Shown: in pieces, positions 1 to 10,154 of the stretch
How the letters are laid out: each line of letters starts with the position of its first letter
Position numbering within the stretch: the stretch's first letter is position 1
Origin: Eleusine coracana subsp. coracana
Lineage: Eukaryota; Streptophyta; Magnoliopsida; Poales; Poaceae
Reading direction: 5' to 3'
Assembly (NCBI GenBank): GCA_032690845.1
Contig: CM064426.1
Span: 40,604,101 to 40,668,100 of the forward strand
Length of the DNA stretch: 64,000 bases
The notes under the pieces: model-generated
Told to the model about the DNA's origin: nothing
Databases searched by the model: none
Seen by the model: the letters and a program-made list of their open reading frames with translations, nothing else
Program-made: the position numbers and the translations under genes

Positions 1-2
1 CT

Positions 3-2366
3 CAAAGGGACATTCATAAGCTGACCGGATGCATGGCATCTTTGAGTCGTTTTATTTCCCAATTGGGGGTTAGGGGGTTACCACTCTTCCGGTTGCTTAA
101 AAAGCAGGATGACTTTGTTTGGACTGAGGAGGCGCAGTCGGCACTGGATGAATTAAAGATTCATCTCAGCAGTATTCCAGTGTTGGTGCCTCCGGAGCCA
201 GAAGAAAAACTTCAGCTTTACATCTCGGCCACAACCCAGGTTGTGAGTACTGTTTTGACAGTCGACCGAGAAGAGGAGGGACATCTGCAAAAAGTACAAC
301 ATCCGGTCTACTTTGTGAGCGAGGTTCTTAGCGCCTCTAAGACAAGGTACCAGTAGATCTTGAAGTTGTTATATACATTATTGATCACCTCGAGGAAGTT
401 GAAGCACTATTTCCAAGCTCATCCAATTGAAGTTCAAACTTCTTTTGCACTTGGGATGGTATTACATAACCGAGAAGCTGAAGGAAAAATGGCCAAGTGG
501 GCAGTCGAGCTTGGTCAGTATACTGTTACGTTCATGCCTCGGTCGGCTATAAAGGGACAAGCATTAGCTGAATTCGTTGCCGAGTGGACAGAGATTCAAA
601 ATTCTCCTACTATCCAAGATATCGAGTACTGGAAAATGTACTTTGATGGTTCCCTTCAATTACAAGGGGTAGGTGTGGGAGTTGTATTTATCTCGCCAAC
701 TGGAGAAAGGCTTTGATTCGTCCTTTAAATCATGTTTTGTGTGTCTAATAATGCTACAGAATATGAAGCTCTCCTACATGGTTTGCGCATTGCTGTGGCA
801 CTTGGCATTAAGCGCATCGACATATTTGGTGATTCGGCCTTGGTCATCAATCAGGTTACCAAGGATTGGAATTGTGTAGATGATAACATGAGTACTTATT
901 GCCAAGAAGTGCGAAAACTCGAAGACAAGCTTGATGGATTGAAGTTCACACATGTTCTTCGAGATAATAACCAGGCGGCTGATGAGTTAGCCAAGATAGG
1001 ATCATCTCGGTCTGCAGTACCGCCGGGTGTTTTCCTACATGTTCTGGATTCCCCAATGATTTCTCCCCGGTCGGACATGTTGATGAGTATTGTTGCTGAT
1101 CTTGTTGACGATGACGTCTCCAAGACCGACTGGCGCGACCCACTCATTCGGTATTTGAATAAGGGAACGCTGCCCTCGGATCCTGATGAGCAGCAAAGAT
1201 TGGAGATCCAATCTCGAGGATACTTGTTGGTGGGGGACCAACTTTACAAAAGGGGTGGTTCCAACATTTTGATGCGATGCATCTCAATTCCTGAAGGCCA
1301 GAAGTTGGTAGAAGAGATTCATTCGGGAATATGCGGCAATCATGCAGCTTCTAGGACTTTGGTTGGCAAGGCTTTCCGACAAGGGTTTTATTGGCTCACG
1401 GCGGTCGAAGATGCACACCAAGTTGTTCGAAAGTGTGAGGGTTGTCAATTCTTCGCTCAACAAACACATGTGCCTTCACAGCAACTTCACATGATACCTT
1501 TGACTTGGCCTTTTGCTGTTTGGGGGCTTGATATTGTCCGTCCTTTCAAGAAAGCACCAAGCGGGTTCACTCATTTGTTTGTTGCTATCGACAAATTCAC
1601 CAACTGGATTGAAGCAAAGCCGGTTGGCAAGATTACATCCAAGAAGGCAATCGAGTTTGTCAAAGATATATTCACTCGGTTTGGAGTTCCTCATGATATC
1701 ATTATCGATAATGGCACTCAATTCACTTTAGTGGAGTTCCGAGACTTTGCCGATGAGATGGGAATAAAGATCCACTTTGCATCAGTGGCTCATCCGAAAA
1801 GCAATGGGCAGGTCGAATGGGCCAATGGTATGATTCTTCAAGGATTAAAGCCGCGGATATTTGACAGACTCAAACCTTATGCTGGTCGGTTGGTCAAAGA
1901 GTTGCCTTCAGTCCTTTGGGGGCTTCGGACAAACACCAGTCGGGCTACTGGACAATCACCTTTTTCATTGGTCTATGGCTCAGAAGCTATGTTGCCGACT
2001 GAGGTCAGTCTTGTCTCGGCACGAGTTCAAGCATACAATGAAAAGCTTTCTGAGGAGAACCAAGTGATTGATTTGATTGCGGCAGAGGAGTTGCATGATC
2101 GCGCTCTGTTTTGGTCAGCACTCTACCAACAAGGCTTGCGTCGTTATTATGATAAGAACGTTCGTAGTCGCCGTTTTCAAGTTGGAGACCTAGTGCTTCA
2201 CCAAGTGCAATCGACAAAGAATCAGCATAAGCTATCGCCGAAGTGGGAAGCACCGTACGTAGTGAAGGAAGTCACTCGCCCGGGGGCTTACCGACTGATG
2301 TACGAAGACGGCGATGATATTCCAATCTCCTAGAACATAAATCAGCTACGTCATTTCTATACTTAG
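3..2366 (+). pseudogene. pol: Tat-1 pol 3' part: RT end, RNase H, second RNase H, integrase
   Basis: One continuous frame runs from base 3 to a stop at 2364-2366 and is broken only by four in-frame stops (354-356, 714-716, 726-728, 2331-2333). Comparison with Tat-2 shows these were Gln, Arg, Gln and Trp codons. Domain order: the end of RT; an RNase H of the RT-linked type (about 180-480); a linker; a second RNase H starting at FDGSL (about 640) and continuing through NNATEYEALLHGLRIA (about 750); then integrase. The integrase shows an HHCC zinc-binding segment (about 1310-1450) and the DDE core with Asp in GLDIV (about 1530), Asp in DNGTQF (about 1710) and Glu in NGQVE (about 1810). The 533-codon piece at 732-2333 holds part of the second RNase H and almost the whole integrase. 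The enzyme would copy and integrate the element in virus-like particles and nuclei. It is now non-functional. Confidence 0.93.
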
Positions 2367-2905
2367 CTATTATTTTGTGTATTTATACATTATTTATGAA
2401 TGAAACTTCAGTCTTTTTTAATGAAAGATTTTCTGATGATTTTCATTCTATATCTATCTCGATTCCTTAATTTATACTATTAAACAATCGAGCCAGGGGG
2501 CTAGCAATAATGTCCCATCTCGGTCTAACCATATTTTGGTTTTGGCCTATTTTTTGACCGACTTATTATCATAAGATCTTGAGATCTTGAGTTTTGGTCT
2601 TTATTATTTTGGTCTTATGCTTATACATCATGGTTAAATACTTTGTGCTGCACATCAGACTACCACTACACTAAACCCAGAGCCAAAAGTGTGAGAGGTC
2701 ATGTGTCGATTGGTTGATTCTGTTTGTTACGCGGTTACGGGTTAAAACCTAATATGTTATGGCAGACCGATGCAATCTTTGATTCTCTTGATAGAAACAT
2801 GTCAATGATATCTTTGTCAAACTTCTAAAGCTATAAAAGCATAAGATTAGTCTATACACAAGTATCATTACAAAAATACTACTAATGTTTTACAATATTA
2901 CAAGA
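2367..2905. other. Tat-1 spacer between convergent pol and antisense gene
   Basis: AT-rich non-coding DNA separates the end of pol (plus strand) from the end of the antisense gene (minus strand). It is collinear with 49274-49812 of Tat-2 with few differences. It probably holds the polyadenylation signals of the antisense transcript; I did not identify a specific signal. Confidence 0.7.
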
Positions 2906-4332
2906 TTATATCTCCTTTGAAGGAGAAGAAGAGTCAGCCCGAAGTTCGACCTCTGGAGTTGCTGGGGGAGTCAGCACGGTCAGATTGATTTCTATATTTT
3001 CAACCAAGGCCTGGGAAGTCTCTAGCATGGAATCCAGGAGCAGCTGACATTGTTCGTCAGTTAGGTCGGGGTTAAATCCCTCTTTGATCTTGTCCAATGG
3101 CAAATCGCTAGCACTTGACTCCCGACTTCGGTCGCCACTCGCCGAGTGTTATGAGCGATGGCTTCCGAAGCATGCTCCAACAAGTAGTCCAGAGAGTGAC
3201 TGGTCTGCTCTACTCGCTTAGCATGAACATAGTTCATTGCTTTCCGAGCAGCGTAAGATAGAGCTGCAAATAATAATTATTGGTTAGTATGATCAGCAGA
3301 AGAATCAAGCAGAAGGAAGAAGTCGAAGTCTTACTGGCAAGTTTACATTTGAAAGATTTAGAGACAACCTTAGCCTCCTCTATCTTCGCGTCAGACCCCT
3401 TTAGCTCCTCCTGCAGCCGAGTGATCTCGGTCTTCTGGTCTTCAGCCAATTTGGAGAGGCTTTCCTTCTCAACCTTCAAGGCGTCAACGAACCTCTTGGT
3501 TGGAAGTCAACTTCTCCAGATTAGTGATTTTTTGATCGTGAGCTAAAAGTAAAGCTTTTAGCGTTAGAGTGGTCAGCAGATTGCTTAAATATGAATGGAA
3601 GGAAAACTTACCAGCCAGATCTGAACAAACTTGGTCTAAGACCTTGTTTATCTCTTGTCGGTCAGCCAACAGCTTCTTGTTTTCCTCTAGGGCCTTGGAG
3701 AGCTGCTGACCGGTGACTAGCAAGACAAATAAGAAGTTAGTCTAAAACATAAAGACAAGAAGATTAGGCAACCAAGGACATACCAAAAGTTTCGGCTTCA
3801 AGATATTCCACTCTAGCCTACTTTCGCTCCACAAGAGCATACACTTTCTGATATGCAGAAGATAAATGAGCTAAAAAATGAGAGCAAAGTAAGGTAAAAG
3901 CATAATGTTGAGTTACCTTGCTGGACTCCCGGTGTTGGTGCAAAATCTCCGCATCCTCTACCTCAGGCCGACCAAGCATATCTGCAGGAAGAGTTCTTTT
4001 ACCTTTGTCAAGAGGCAAAGAGATATTAGTCAGAGTGGTCTGAGACAGAGGCTCGGGAGTGGAGGCAGGAACCGTCTGTTCAAACAGTCTATCCACTTCG
4101 GTCGGCGTGTTTAAAGACTTGCCAACCGAATGGGACACACAAGTTGGATGAAGTGGGAGCGCAGACTGAGTATCCTCAGATCCCTGAGCACTCTGAGAAT
4201 CACTTGTCCGACTACCAAGAATAAATAAATAAATAAAAGAAAGAGATCAGGAGATGTTGAGATCAACAATAAGAGACAAGGAGTATAGGGTTTAAATATT
4301 AAACCTGGGAGCCTTCTTGAGTTTGATCCAGC
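2906..4332 (-). pseudogene. Tat-1 antisense gene, distal part of exon 2 and exons 3-7
   Basis: This is the 3' part of a spliced minus-strand gene; its 5' part is at 27132-28549, beyond the nested insertion. By comparison with Tat-2 the exons are: end of exon 2 to 4305; exon 3 4211-3917; exon 4 3847-3784; exon 5 3716-3612; exon 6 3542-3335; exon 7 3263-2906. Each intron has GT..AG ends on the minus strand (for example the donor GCTG|GTAAGT at 3612). The encoded segment is rich in Lys, Glu, Gln and Leu and looks like coiled coil (for example LSKALEENKKLLADRQEINK in exon 5). Two lesions relative to Tat-2 break it: a 2-bp deletion in exon 6 and a 22-bp out-of-frame deletion in exon 7. The function of this protein family is unknown. 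Confidence 0.8.
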
Positions 4333-4337
4333 ATAGC
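4333..4337. repeat. Target-site duplication ATAGC, left copy
   Basis: The five bases before the TGTGACATCCC end of the Tekay-like element are repeated exactly at 27127-27131, after its TTGTCACA end. They mark one integration event into exon 2 of the Tat-1 antisense gene. Confidence 0.95.
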
Positions 4338-7300
4338 TGTGACATCCCATGTCACAAAATAGAACTTAACCAAACCCAATGTAATTAAGGGATAATTAAA
4401 AATATAAATAGTCAAGGTGCCAAAGAATAAAGAAAGAAAATTAAGTAATTAAATCAAGAATATCTAAATAAGGGCCCTTCTCAAACATCACAAAATCCCA
4501 TGTAAGTACTCCAATGTTTTTGCATATTCTGAATGTCCACATTAACAGAGAATTTTGATAATTTTTCCAGAATTTTTGGTAACAATTTAATACCCTTAAA
4601 AATTCCCCTAAAGCCAGAGAAGAGTGTTTCTGTTCTGGAATTTTAAAAATTAATTGAAGACAATTCAGCTGATGCATCCAAAAGAAACGTTGGATCACAT
4701 GTTTTTCTGGACATGCACAAAAATCTGTGTCAAAGTTGGAGCAAGGGAACGTGGTGAAATTTGCCCAAACCCAAGTCAAGGTTCAAGTCAAGCCGGGTCA
4801 ACCCCACCTTCTCTCTCCTTTTCAATCCGGCCAGTCTCCGCTCGACACCGACGCCACCGTACGAGCCACCGTCGATCGCTGTAGCCCCATCACGGCCACT
4901 GCACTGCTGAATTGTGCCTGTGCCACTGGCCGGCATTGAAACCCCGCCGGAGAGCCACTCCCCTACCGACAGCTCGTCGTCTCTCTCTCTCTCGCTCTCC
5001 CGGTCGACCGGCATTAAAAGCGGCCCGGTACTGCCCCTTTTCCTCGCCCTTCACTCGCACATGCTCCGCTCTGCTCCCCATGTTGCTCCAGCAAAATAAG
5101 CGCGCTGCTTTTCCTCCCTCCCTCCTATCCAGCGAGCGCCGCCGGAATCCCCTGCTCTGAGCCGCCTGATCGCCGCCACGTCGAGCTCCGTCCAGGTAGT
5201 GTCCCCATCATTGGTTCTTTCGTAAATCAGTGTGCAAGTAGCTCCTCTCACTCCTCCCTGATGCGCTAACCTTGGGTTCTATCCCCCTTGCCGGAATTGG
5301 AGGAGGACCGAGCCGCCGCCGTTTATTGCGTGAAGGAGGCTCACGGTGACGACTCCAACCCGCGCATCGACGAGCACCATGGCACTAAGGTGATGCTCCT
5401 AGACCCTCTCCCTAGACGATTTCGTCTCTACACGTGCCTACCACCGTCGGCCGCCGTCGAGCGTCGCCGCCGCTCGTCGTTGGCAGTGCTCCGGCAACCC
5501 CCACTCCGGCCACCACCACCCACGTGACCGTTGTGAGTCACTGATCACGTAGAGCAGCTTCAAGTCCCGAGTCCTGCCGCCGATCGCCGCCAGTGAGCCG
5601 GCAGAGCCGCAGCGCCGCCGCGCCCGCGTGGGGGAAATTTGAATTGGCCAGTGGCAATTTTGTAAATAGGAGTGAACTTTGATTAAACTTGGAAATTCCA
5701 TAACCCGAGAAATAAAAGTCCTAAAAATGTGAAACCAATTTTGTTCAACTCCTAAAATCCTCCTCTACCAGAAAAACAGGTTGAGGTCCAAAGTTACTCA
5801 GTAAATTAATTTATTTAATTCTCTAAAGTTACAACCCTAAATTGCTTAATAAATTCATAAGTAAATAAATATAAATGGTAAATTCATGAAACTTGCTCAG
5901 TGGACATTTCATGGCATCCTTAAACTTTATGCAAAAGCACATTTTCATGTTTAGGGGGTTATTGCATAAATCCTCATTTTCGGTAATTGAATTTATGTAA
6001 ATTATTGGCTAGGAATTTAATTATGAAATTTGGTATTCCTGGCCCTTATGCACTTGTACACTCATGTAACATTCCATGAAAAATGTGAAGCAACTTAAGT
6101 ATGCTTTTGCTGTCGAAATTAATCAATTGTTAGCTAAAGTAAGAATTTTCCATATAAATCTTGCTTTTTGTGTGCATTTAAGAAGGGTAGGCATAAATTC
6201 ACTTCTGGAATATTTATGAAGAATAACTACATCAACCTTACAGTAGAAATCCTTACCTCCAATTATATACTCTTGGTTCCTAATTAACTATATGAGCCTA
6301 GAACTAGTTATGCAATTAAATTGCCATAGTATGTATAGTGCTAGTTTTGCATATGGTCACTTTAGCTAAGTTGCTCAAAATGAACTTTCTGGAAATTTGA
6401 CCCTAGTATTGCATGGTCATATCATCATCAGCATGTGATGTCATATAATCATCACCTAGGCCATGCTCATGTTAAAGTAGACATACCCTAAGTTGTGATG
6501 ATTAAAAGTTACATTCTTGAAATTAGAAGTTTGTCCCCTTCAAAATTCAATAGCTACCATGTCGTACTTAGGTGTGCACACATTCATGAATAAATAATTA
6601 GTCATTAATTTTATTGCTGAGGAAGTGCCATGAATTGTCATGCCCTCTATTTCATCTCTAGTTAAGGAACTCCGTGAAACCTTGTGTATTCCTTCGCATT
6701 GATGCATGTCCATTCCATATAGGGATCGAGACCGCGGAGATCACACCGGATCAACAAGGACCTGAAGTGGACTTTGGTGAAGACACTAACTACGATCACT
6801 CCCAAGGCAAGCCCCGATGCATAACCCATTAAATTTTCGAGTCCTTTTTCTTTACCACAAGTTAGGAATATTGTATTGTGCATTAAGTGTAGGACTTGGA
6901 TGAAACACACTTGCATACTCCAACAATGACCTATGATTAGTATGCTAGTAAGATTTTCCATTAGCAATGCTATGCTTAAACTAGTGGAGTCAACTGTAGG
7001 TTCTAGATTCAACTATGGTTCACTTGGATAATGAACTTGATAAAATGGAGCACCTATCGTTGCAACTACGCGGACAAGTATTGAACAGTACCAAGTACAT
7101 ACCTTTAATATGGGGATTGGTAAACCTAGTAACTTGGGCGCCGTATTGTTGGACGGCCATACTCATCGATCCAGAGGTAATGTGAACAGCACGGTGGTTG
7201 CACGGGTTTGAGGATCGCTAGAGAGTGCATGGGTTAAGCCTCGGATATGAAGTACTGTATCGCGGGGAGAACGTGTACTCGGGATCGATGGCCCCGGATC

Positions 7301-8172
7301 AACTTTATAGCAATCTTGTGAACGGTGGCCATACGTGTTCTTAAATGATGCGTATGTCGTGTATTTGGGTTTTCCCTGCAGGATGTAAATCAATTCGAAT
7401 TGTCGTCCCTCGCGGTTATGAGTACCTCTTGTTCGAGCAGCGGCAATAATATGTTAAGTAGTAAAGTTGTGGTTATGTTTCTGAAATTTACTTATGTTAT
7501 GGACACATATTGCTATAATGTATTGTTCTTTAGCTATGTTCGTGTCTTAGCAGCTAGTGAGATTCACCATAGCTGTTTTCTGCAATAATCAAAGTAAAAT
7601 CTTGACTAAGGAAATGAAAGTGCAGCATAGAACTAATAGGAGCTTTTGATGCAATTATCAAATAAACCCGGTCAGCCCCATGCATTCTAGGAGTCAGTTT
7701 TAGTAAACATTTTGATGGGTAAGTCTTGCAAAGTATGTTAGATACTCAGGCTTTGCGACTATGTTGTTTTCCAAGTTTTCCTCCAGCTACCTACTGTGAT
7801 TGTTGTAACAAGGTTGTGTGGGAAGGTGAGGAGACGCAGAACTGGACCATCGAATGGGTCCCTAGCTCCCCTAACTGTGATGAGTGACCCATTGCCATAG
7901 GGCTGACATGGTTCACGTAGGACTTGACGTCGTGTTTTGGTCGTTGTATCGCTTCCGCTAATTTATGTAACCTGTACTAAGGACATACGTATTATATCAG
8001 ATCTGAACTTGTTTATATTCTACCTATGAACTTGTACTATTATGCACCTAAGTGATGTAATATTGTAAATGATCAATGTTCATGTGTGAATGCTGTGTAT
8101 GGTTACTTCGTTAACCATCTCCCGAGGCGACCCTGTACGACATACTCTACTTCTCGGAGTAGGGTTATCAAA
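4338..8172 (+). repeat. LTR 1 of the tandem Tekay-like element
   Basis: A 3,835-bp LTR starting TGTGACATCCC; its end aligns with TTGTCACA but is mutated here to TTATCAAA. The two ends are an inverted repeat (TGTGAC/GTCACA). AT-rich DNA flanks a strongly GC-rich block at about 4790-5640. No coding region is recognisable. As the first LTR it should hold the promoter and 5' leader of internal unit 1; I could not place a TATA box with confidence. Confidence 0.95.
4790..5640. other. GC-rich block inside LTR 1
   Basis: An 850-bp C-rich stretch with a CT microsatellite (around 4980-5000) lies in an otherwise AT-rich LTR. It recurs at about 13370-14260 and 24020-24900, and in diverged form in element E at about 37890-38750. 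Open frames cross it on both strands but are not conserved between copies, so I do not call a gene. A CAG|GTAGTG splice-donor-like site occurs near 5193. A transcribed 5' leader is one explanation and capture of a host exon another; neither is shown. Confidence 0.55.
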
Positions 8173-8174
8173 GC

Positions 8175-8187
8175 TGGTATGAGAGCC
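8175..8187 (+). other. Primer-binding site, internal unit 1 (tRNA-iMet type, mutated)
   Basis: TGGTATGAGAGCC begins two bases after LTR 1. It differs by one base from TGGTATCAGAGCC, the plant initiator-Met tRNA primer site that is present unaltered in unit 2 and in element E. Confidence 0.9.
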
Positions 8188-9365
8188 ATCCCGGAATAAG
8201 CTACACACCAATGAGCATTTTAAAAACATAAACAAGCCGTTTTACGCGTTACGGTGTGGTACGAACTAGTAGTGCCCATATAAGGGTCTTGTAGGTGGCA
8301 AAGCTAACCCTGGGTTATGTTTGTTTAAATTACTTGAAACTATGGATTCTTCAACGAAGGTATGTCTTTGTGCGTAGATCGGTTGCACCGTAAATACTGA
8401 ACGCCTTCCGGGTGGGCAAAGACCTGGGCTTTGATTGATGCGCGGACCGAATGCGCTTAAACGCCGGCTGCCTTCCGGGTGGGCGAATACCTGGGCATAA
8501 ACTGTCATTGTTGTTTTGGCTTGTTTCTTTTGAATTTCATGTATTGTTTCTAAAATGGATCTCTTGCAGGTACACTAACCACGTGTAGTTCGCTTAGAAA
8601 CGTGTGAGAGGTGTGTGTGCCACCGAAAGGATCGAGTTATATAATCGGTCGAGTTTTCTTTTTGTGAGGAGGTAGGAAATCGTCATATTGAGCATTTGGC
8701 ATTCATGCATACCATATGCACTCACCTTCACTAAATCATGTGAAAAGGTCACTAATATTGCAAACATGTGAAATGACTCAGATTTGAGCTAATTTAAAAC
8801 CCTATGGCATCTAAACTAAAAGTTTGAAGTCACCGTTAAGGAAATCAATTTCTGCCAGAAATGTCAGTTGCACTAAAACAAGCATAACTTCCTCAATTTT
8901 AATTCAATGAAGGCAAATAAGTACTCGTTGGAAAGCTGAGGTTTTGCTCTACAGTTTGGTTTAGGAAGCTTGTCTTAGAAAAATCTGGAACTAGGTCGAA
9001 TTTTGCAAAAACAGTAGCCTTTTTCTGGAAGTCAGAAACTGCCTCATTTCTGTCCCCTGTCTTTGGATGATCATAACTCCCAGAGACTTTATTGGATGGA
9101 GATGTGTGAGTATGCGTGGGAAAGATGATGAAATTCCCCACAACAGTTGTAAAGCACAAAAATTTTAATGTTGTCCAGAAACTAAGTGTTTTTGCCCGTT
9201 TCTACGGTTCACTCCGTCGACCACAGAAATTCGTCGTTACCGATCGTTAAACGGATCGGGAATCTCGTGTCTTTGTTTTACCAATCATTCCTTATGCTAT
9301 TTTAAGCATGTATGCTTAGTGGAATATTAAGTTTTGACTCACCTTGCAAAACTTTATTCCGGCAG
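8188..9365 (+). other. Untranslated leader of internal unit 1
   Basis: About 1.2 kb without a supported gene. It contains a direct repeat of the motif GCCTTCCGGGTGGGC at 8403 and 8470 (67-bp spacing) and a conserved CTTGCAG|GTACAC (possible donor at 8570). It ends in a pyrimidine-rich stretch and GGCAG directly before the orf0 ATG. Many upstream ATGs make simple scanning to orf0 unlikely. Confidence 0.7.
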
Positions 9366-9998
9366 ATGGATGTTGGCAAGCTTGTGAAGGACCCCGAGTA
9401 CCTTGCCGCCCGCATTCTCGAGTTGGAACGAGAGCGCGAGGCACTGCAGTCCACACTTGTGGCCCGTGATGTCCAGCTTGCGAAGCGTGACGCTAAGATT
9501 TCATATCTTGAGGACAAGCTGCATACTAGCGAGATGGAGCGGGCCGATCTTTTCGAGCAACTCCACGATACGCAGCTCATCATTGAGGGCGATGCAAGCG
9601 ATCAGTTGTAGGAGCAACTGAACCAATGCAACGCCCAGCTCACCGCTGCCCAAGAGGAGATTTACTCTCGTCATTGTCAGGTTACCGCTCTCTTGGAGGA
9701 GCAAAGCGAGCTGCAGGCCCAATGCGAAGAAGCTCAAGATGAGCGTGATGTCATGGAAGGGAACCTCAACGACGCTCACGCGATCATCACACAACAAGAG
9801 CAGCTTATTGGACAGCTCCAAGCTGCTAATGGTCAGCTGAACGCCATCCTTAACGATGAGCCACCCATTCCACTCGCGGTGATTCCCCCCGAGGACGCCG
9901 ATCTGAGTGAGAATTGTGACTCCGGCGTCGACTTCGAAGCACCCCCTGGACCGGGTGATATGGGCGTGGAGTCCGATGGTGACAGCCACATCGGGTGA
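9366..9998 (+). pseudogene. orf0: orf0, unit 1: coiled-coil protein with one nonsense codon
   Basis: The frame runs from ATGGATGTTGGC to the stop at 9996-9998 and would give 210 residues, but a TAG at 9609-9611 replaces the CAG found in unit 2. The protein is almost entirely heptad-like and charged (ILELEREREALQ near residue 16; repeated Gln/Leu/Glu to about residue 160), then acidic and proline-rich to the end (DSDG-like tail). This predicts a long alpha-helical coiled coil with a disordered acidic tail. No enzymatic motif is visible. It sits upstream of gag, like the orf0 described in RIRE3/RIRE8-type elements (from memory). Its role is unknown. Confidence 0.88.
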
Positions 9999-10154
9999 TC
10001 GAGTAGCTCCATGTACGTAGGATGAAAAATCTCGTGAGACATCATAGTCGTGTGTTCATAGTGTTAGTAAGGTTAAGCTCAGTTGTAACCTAAGCTCTCC
10101 GAGATCGTGTGGTGTAGTGTTTTCAGTGATGTAACCAAGACTTGCTATGTATAG
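9999..10154 (+). other. orf0 3' spacer and deletion junction in unit 1
   Basis: The sequence follows the unit 2 orf0-gag spacer until about 10153, then jumps into RT at the position equivalent to 20818. About 2.04 kb (equivalent to 18782-20817: the rest of the spacer, all of gag, protease and the start of RT) has been deleted. The junction shows essentially no homology (one shared base). Confidence 0.88.

Larger units (their letters stand above)
1..4337 (+). mobile_element. Tat-1, left segment: Tat/RIRE2-like Ty3/gypsy element (starts before the window)
   Basis: This is the 3' half of pol plus the distal exons of the antisense gene of a Ty3/gypsy element. Its first base aligns with 46921 of the complete copy Tat-2, so its 5' LTR should lie about 4 kb upstream of the window. 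The segment is interrupted at 4337 by the tandem Tekay-like element and resumes at 27127. Tat lineage is indicated by a second, archaeal-type RNase H between RT-RNase H and integrase, and by an antisense gene. Both are established features of this lineage. The 3' LTR is at 29483-29888. Confidence 0.93.

Noticed and set aside
732..2333. The 533-codon frame as a complete, functional integrase gene
   Set aside because: It starts inside the second RNase H, lacks its own start context, and loses its last 12 codons to a TGG-to-TAG change.
4730..5530. Several overlapping Pro/Arg-rich open frames in the GC-rich LTR block
   Set aside because: They are a product of high GC, differ in frame and length between the LTR copies, and match no family I recognise.
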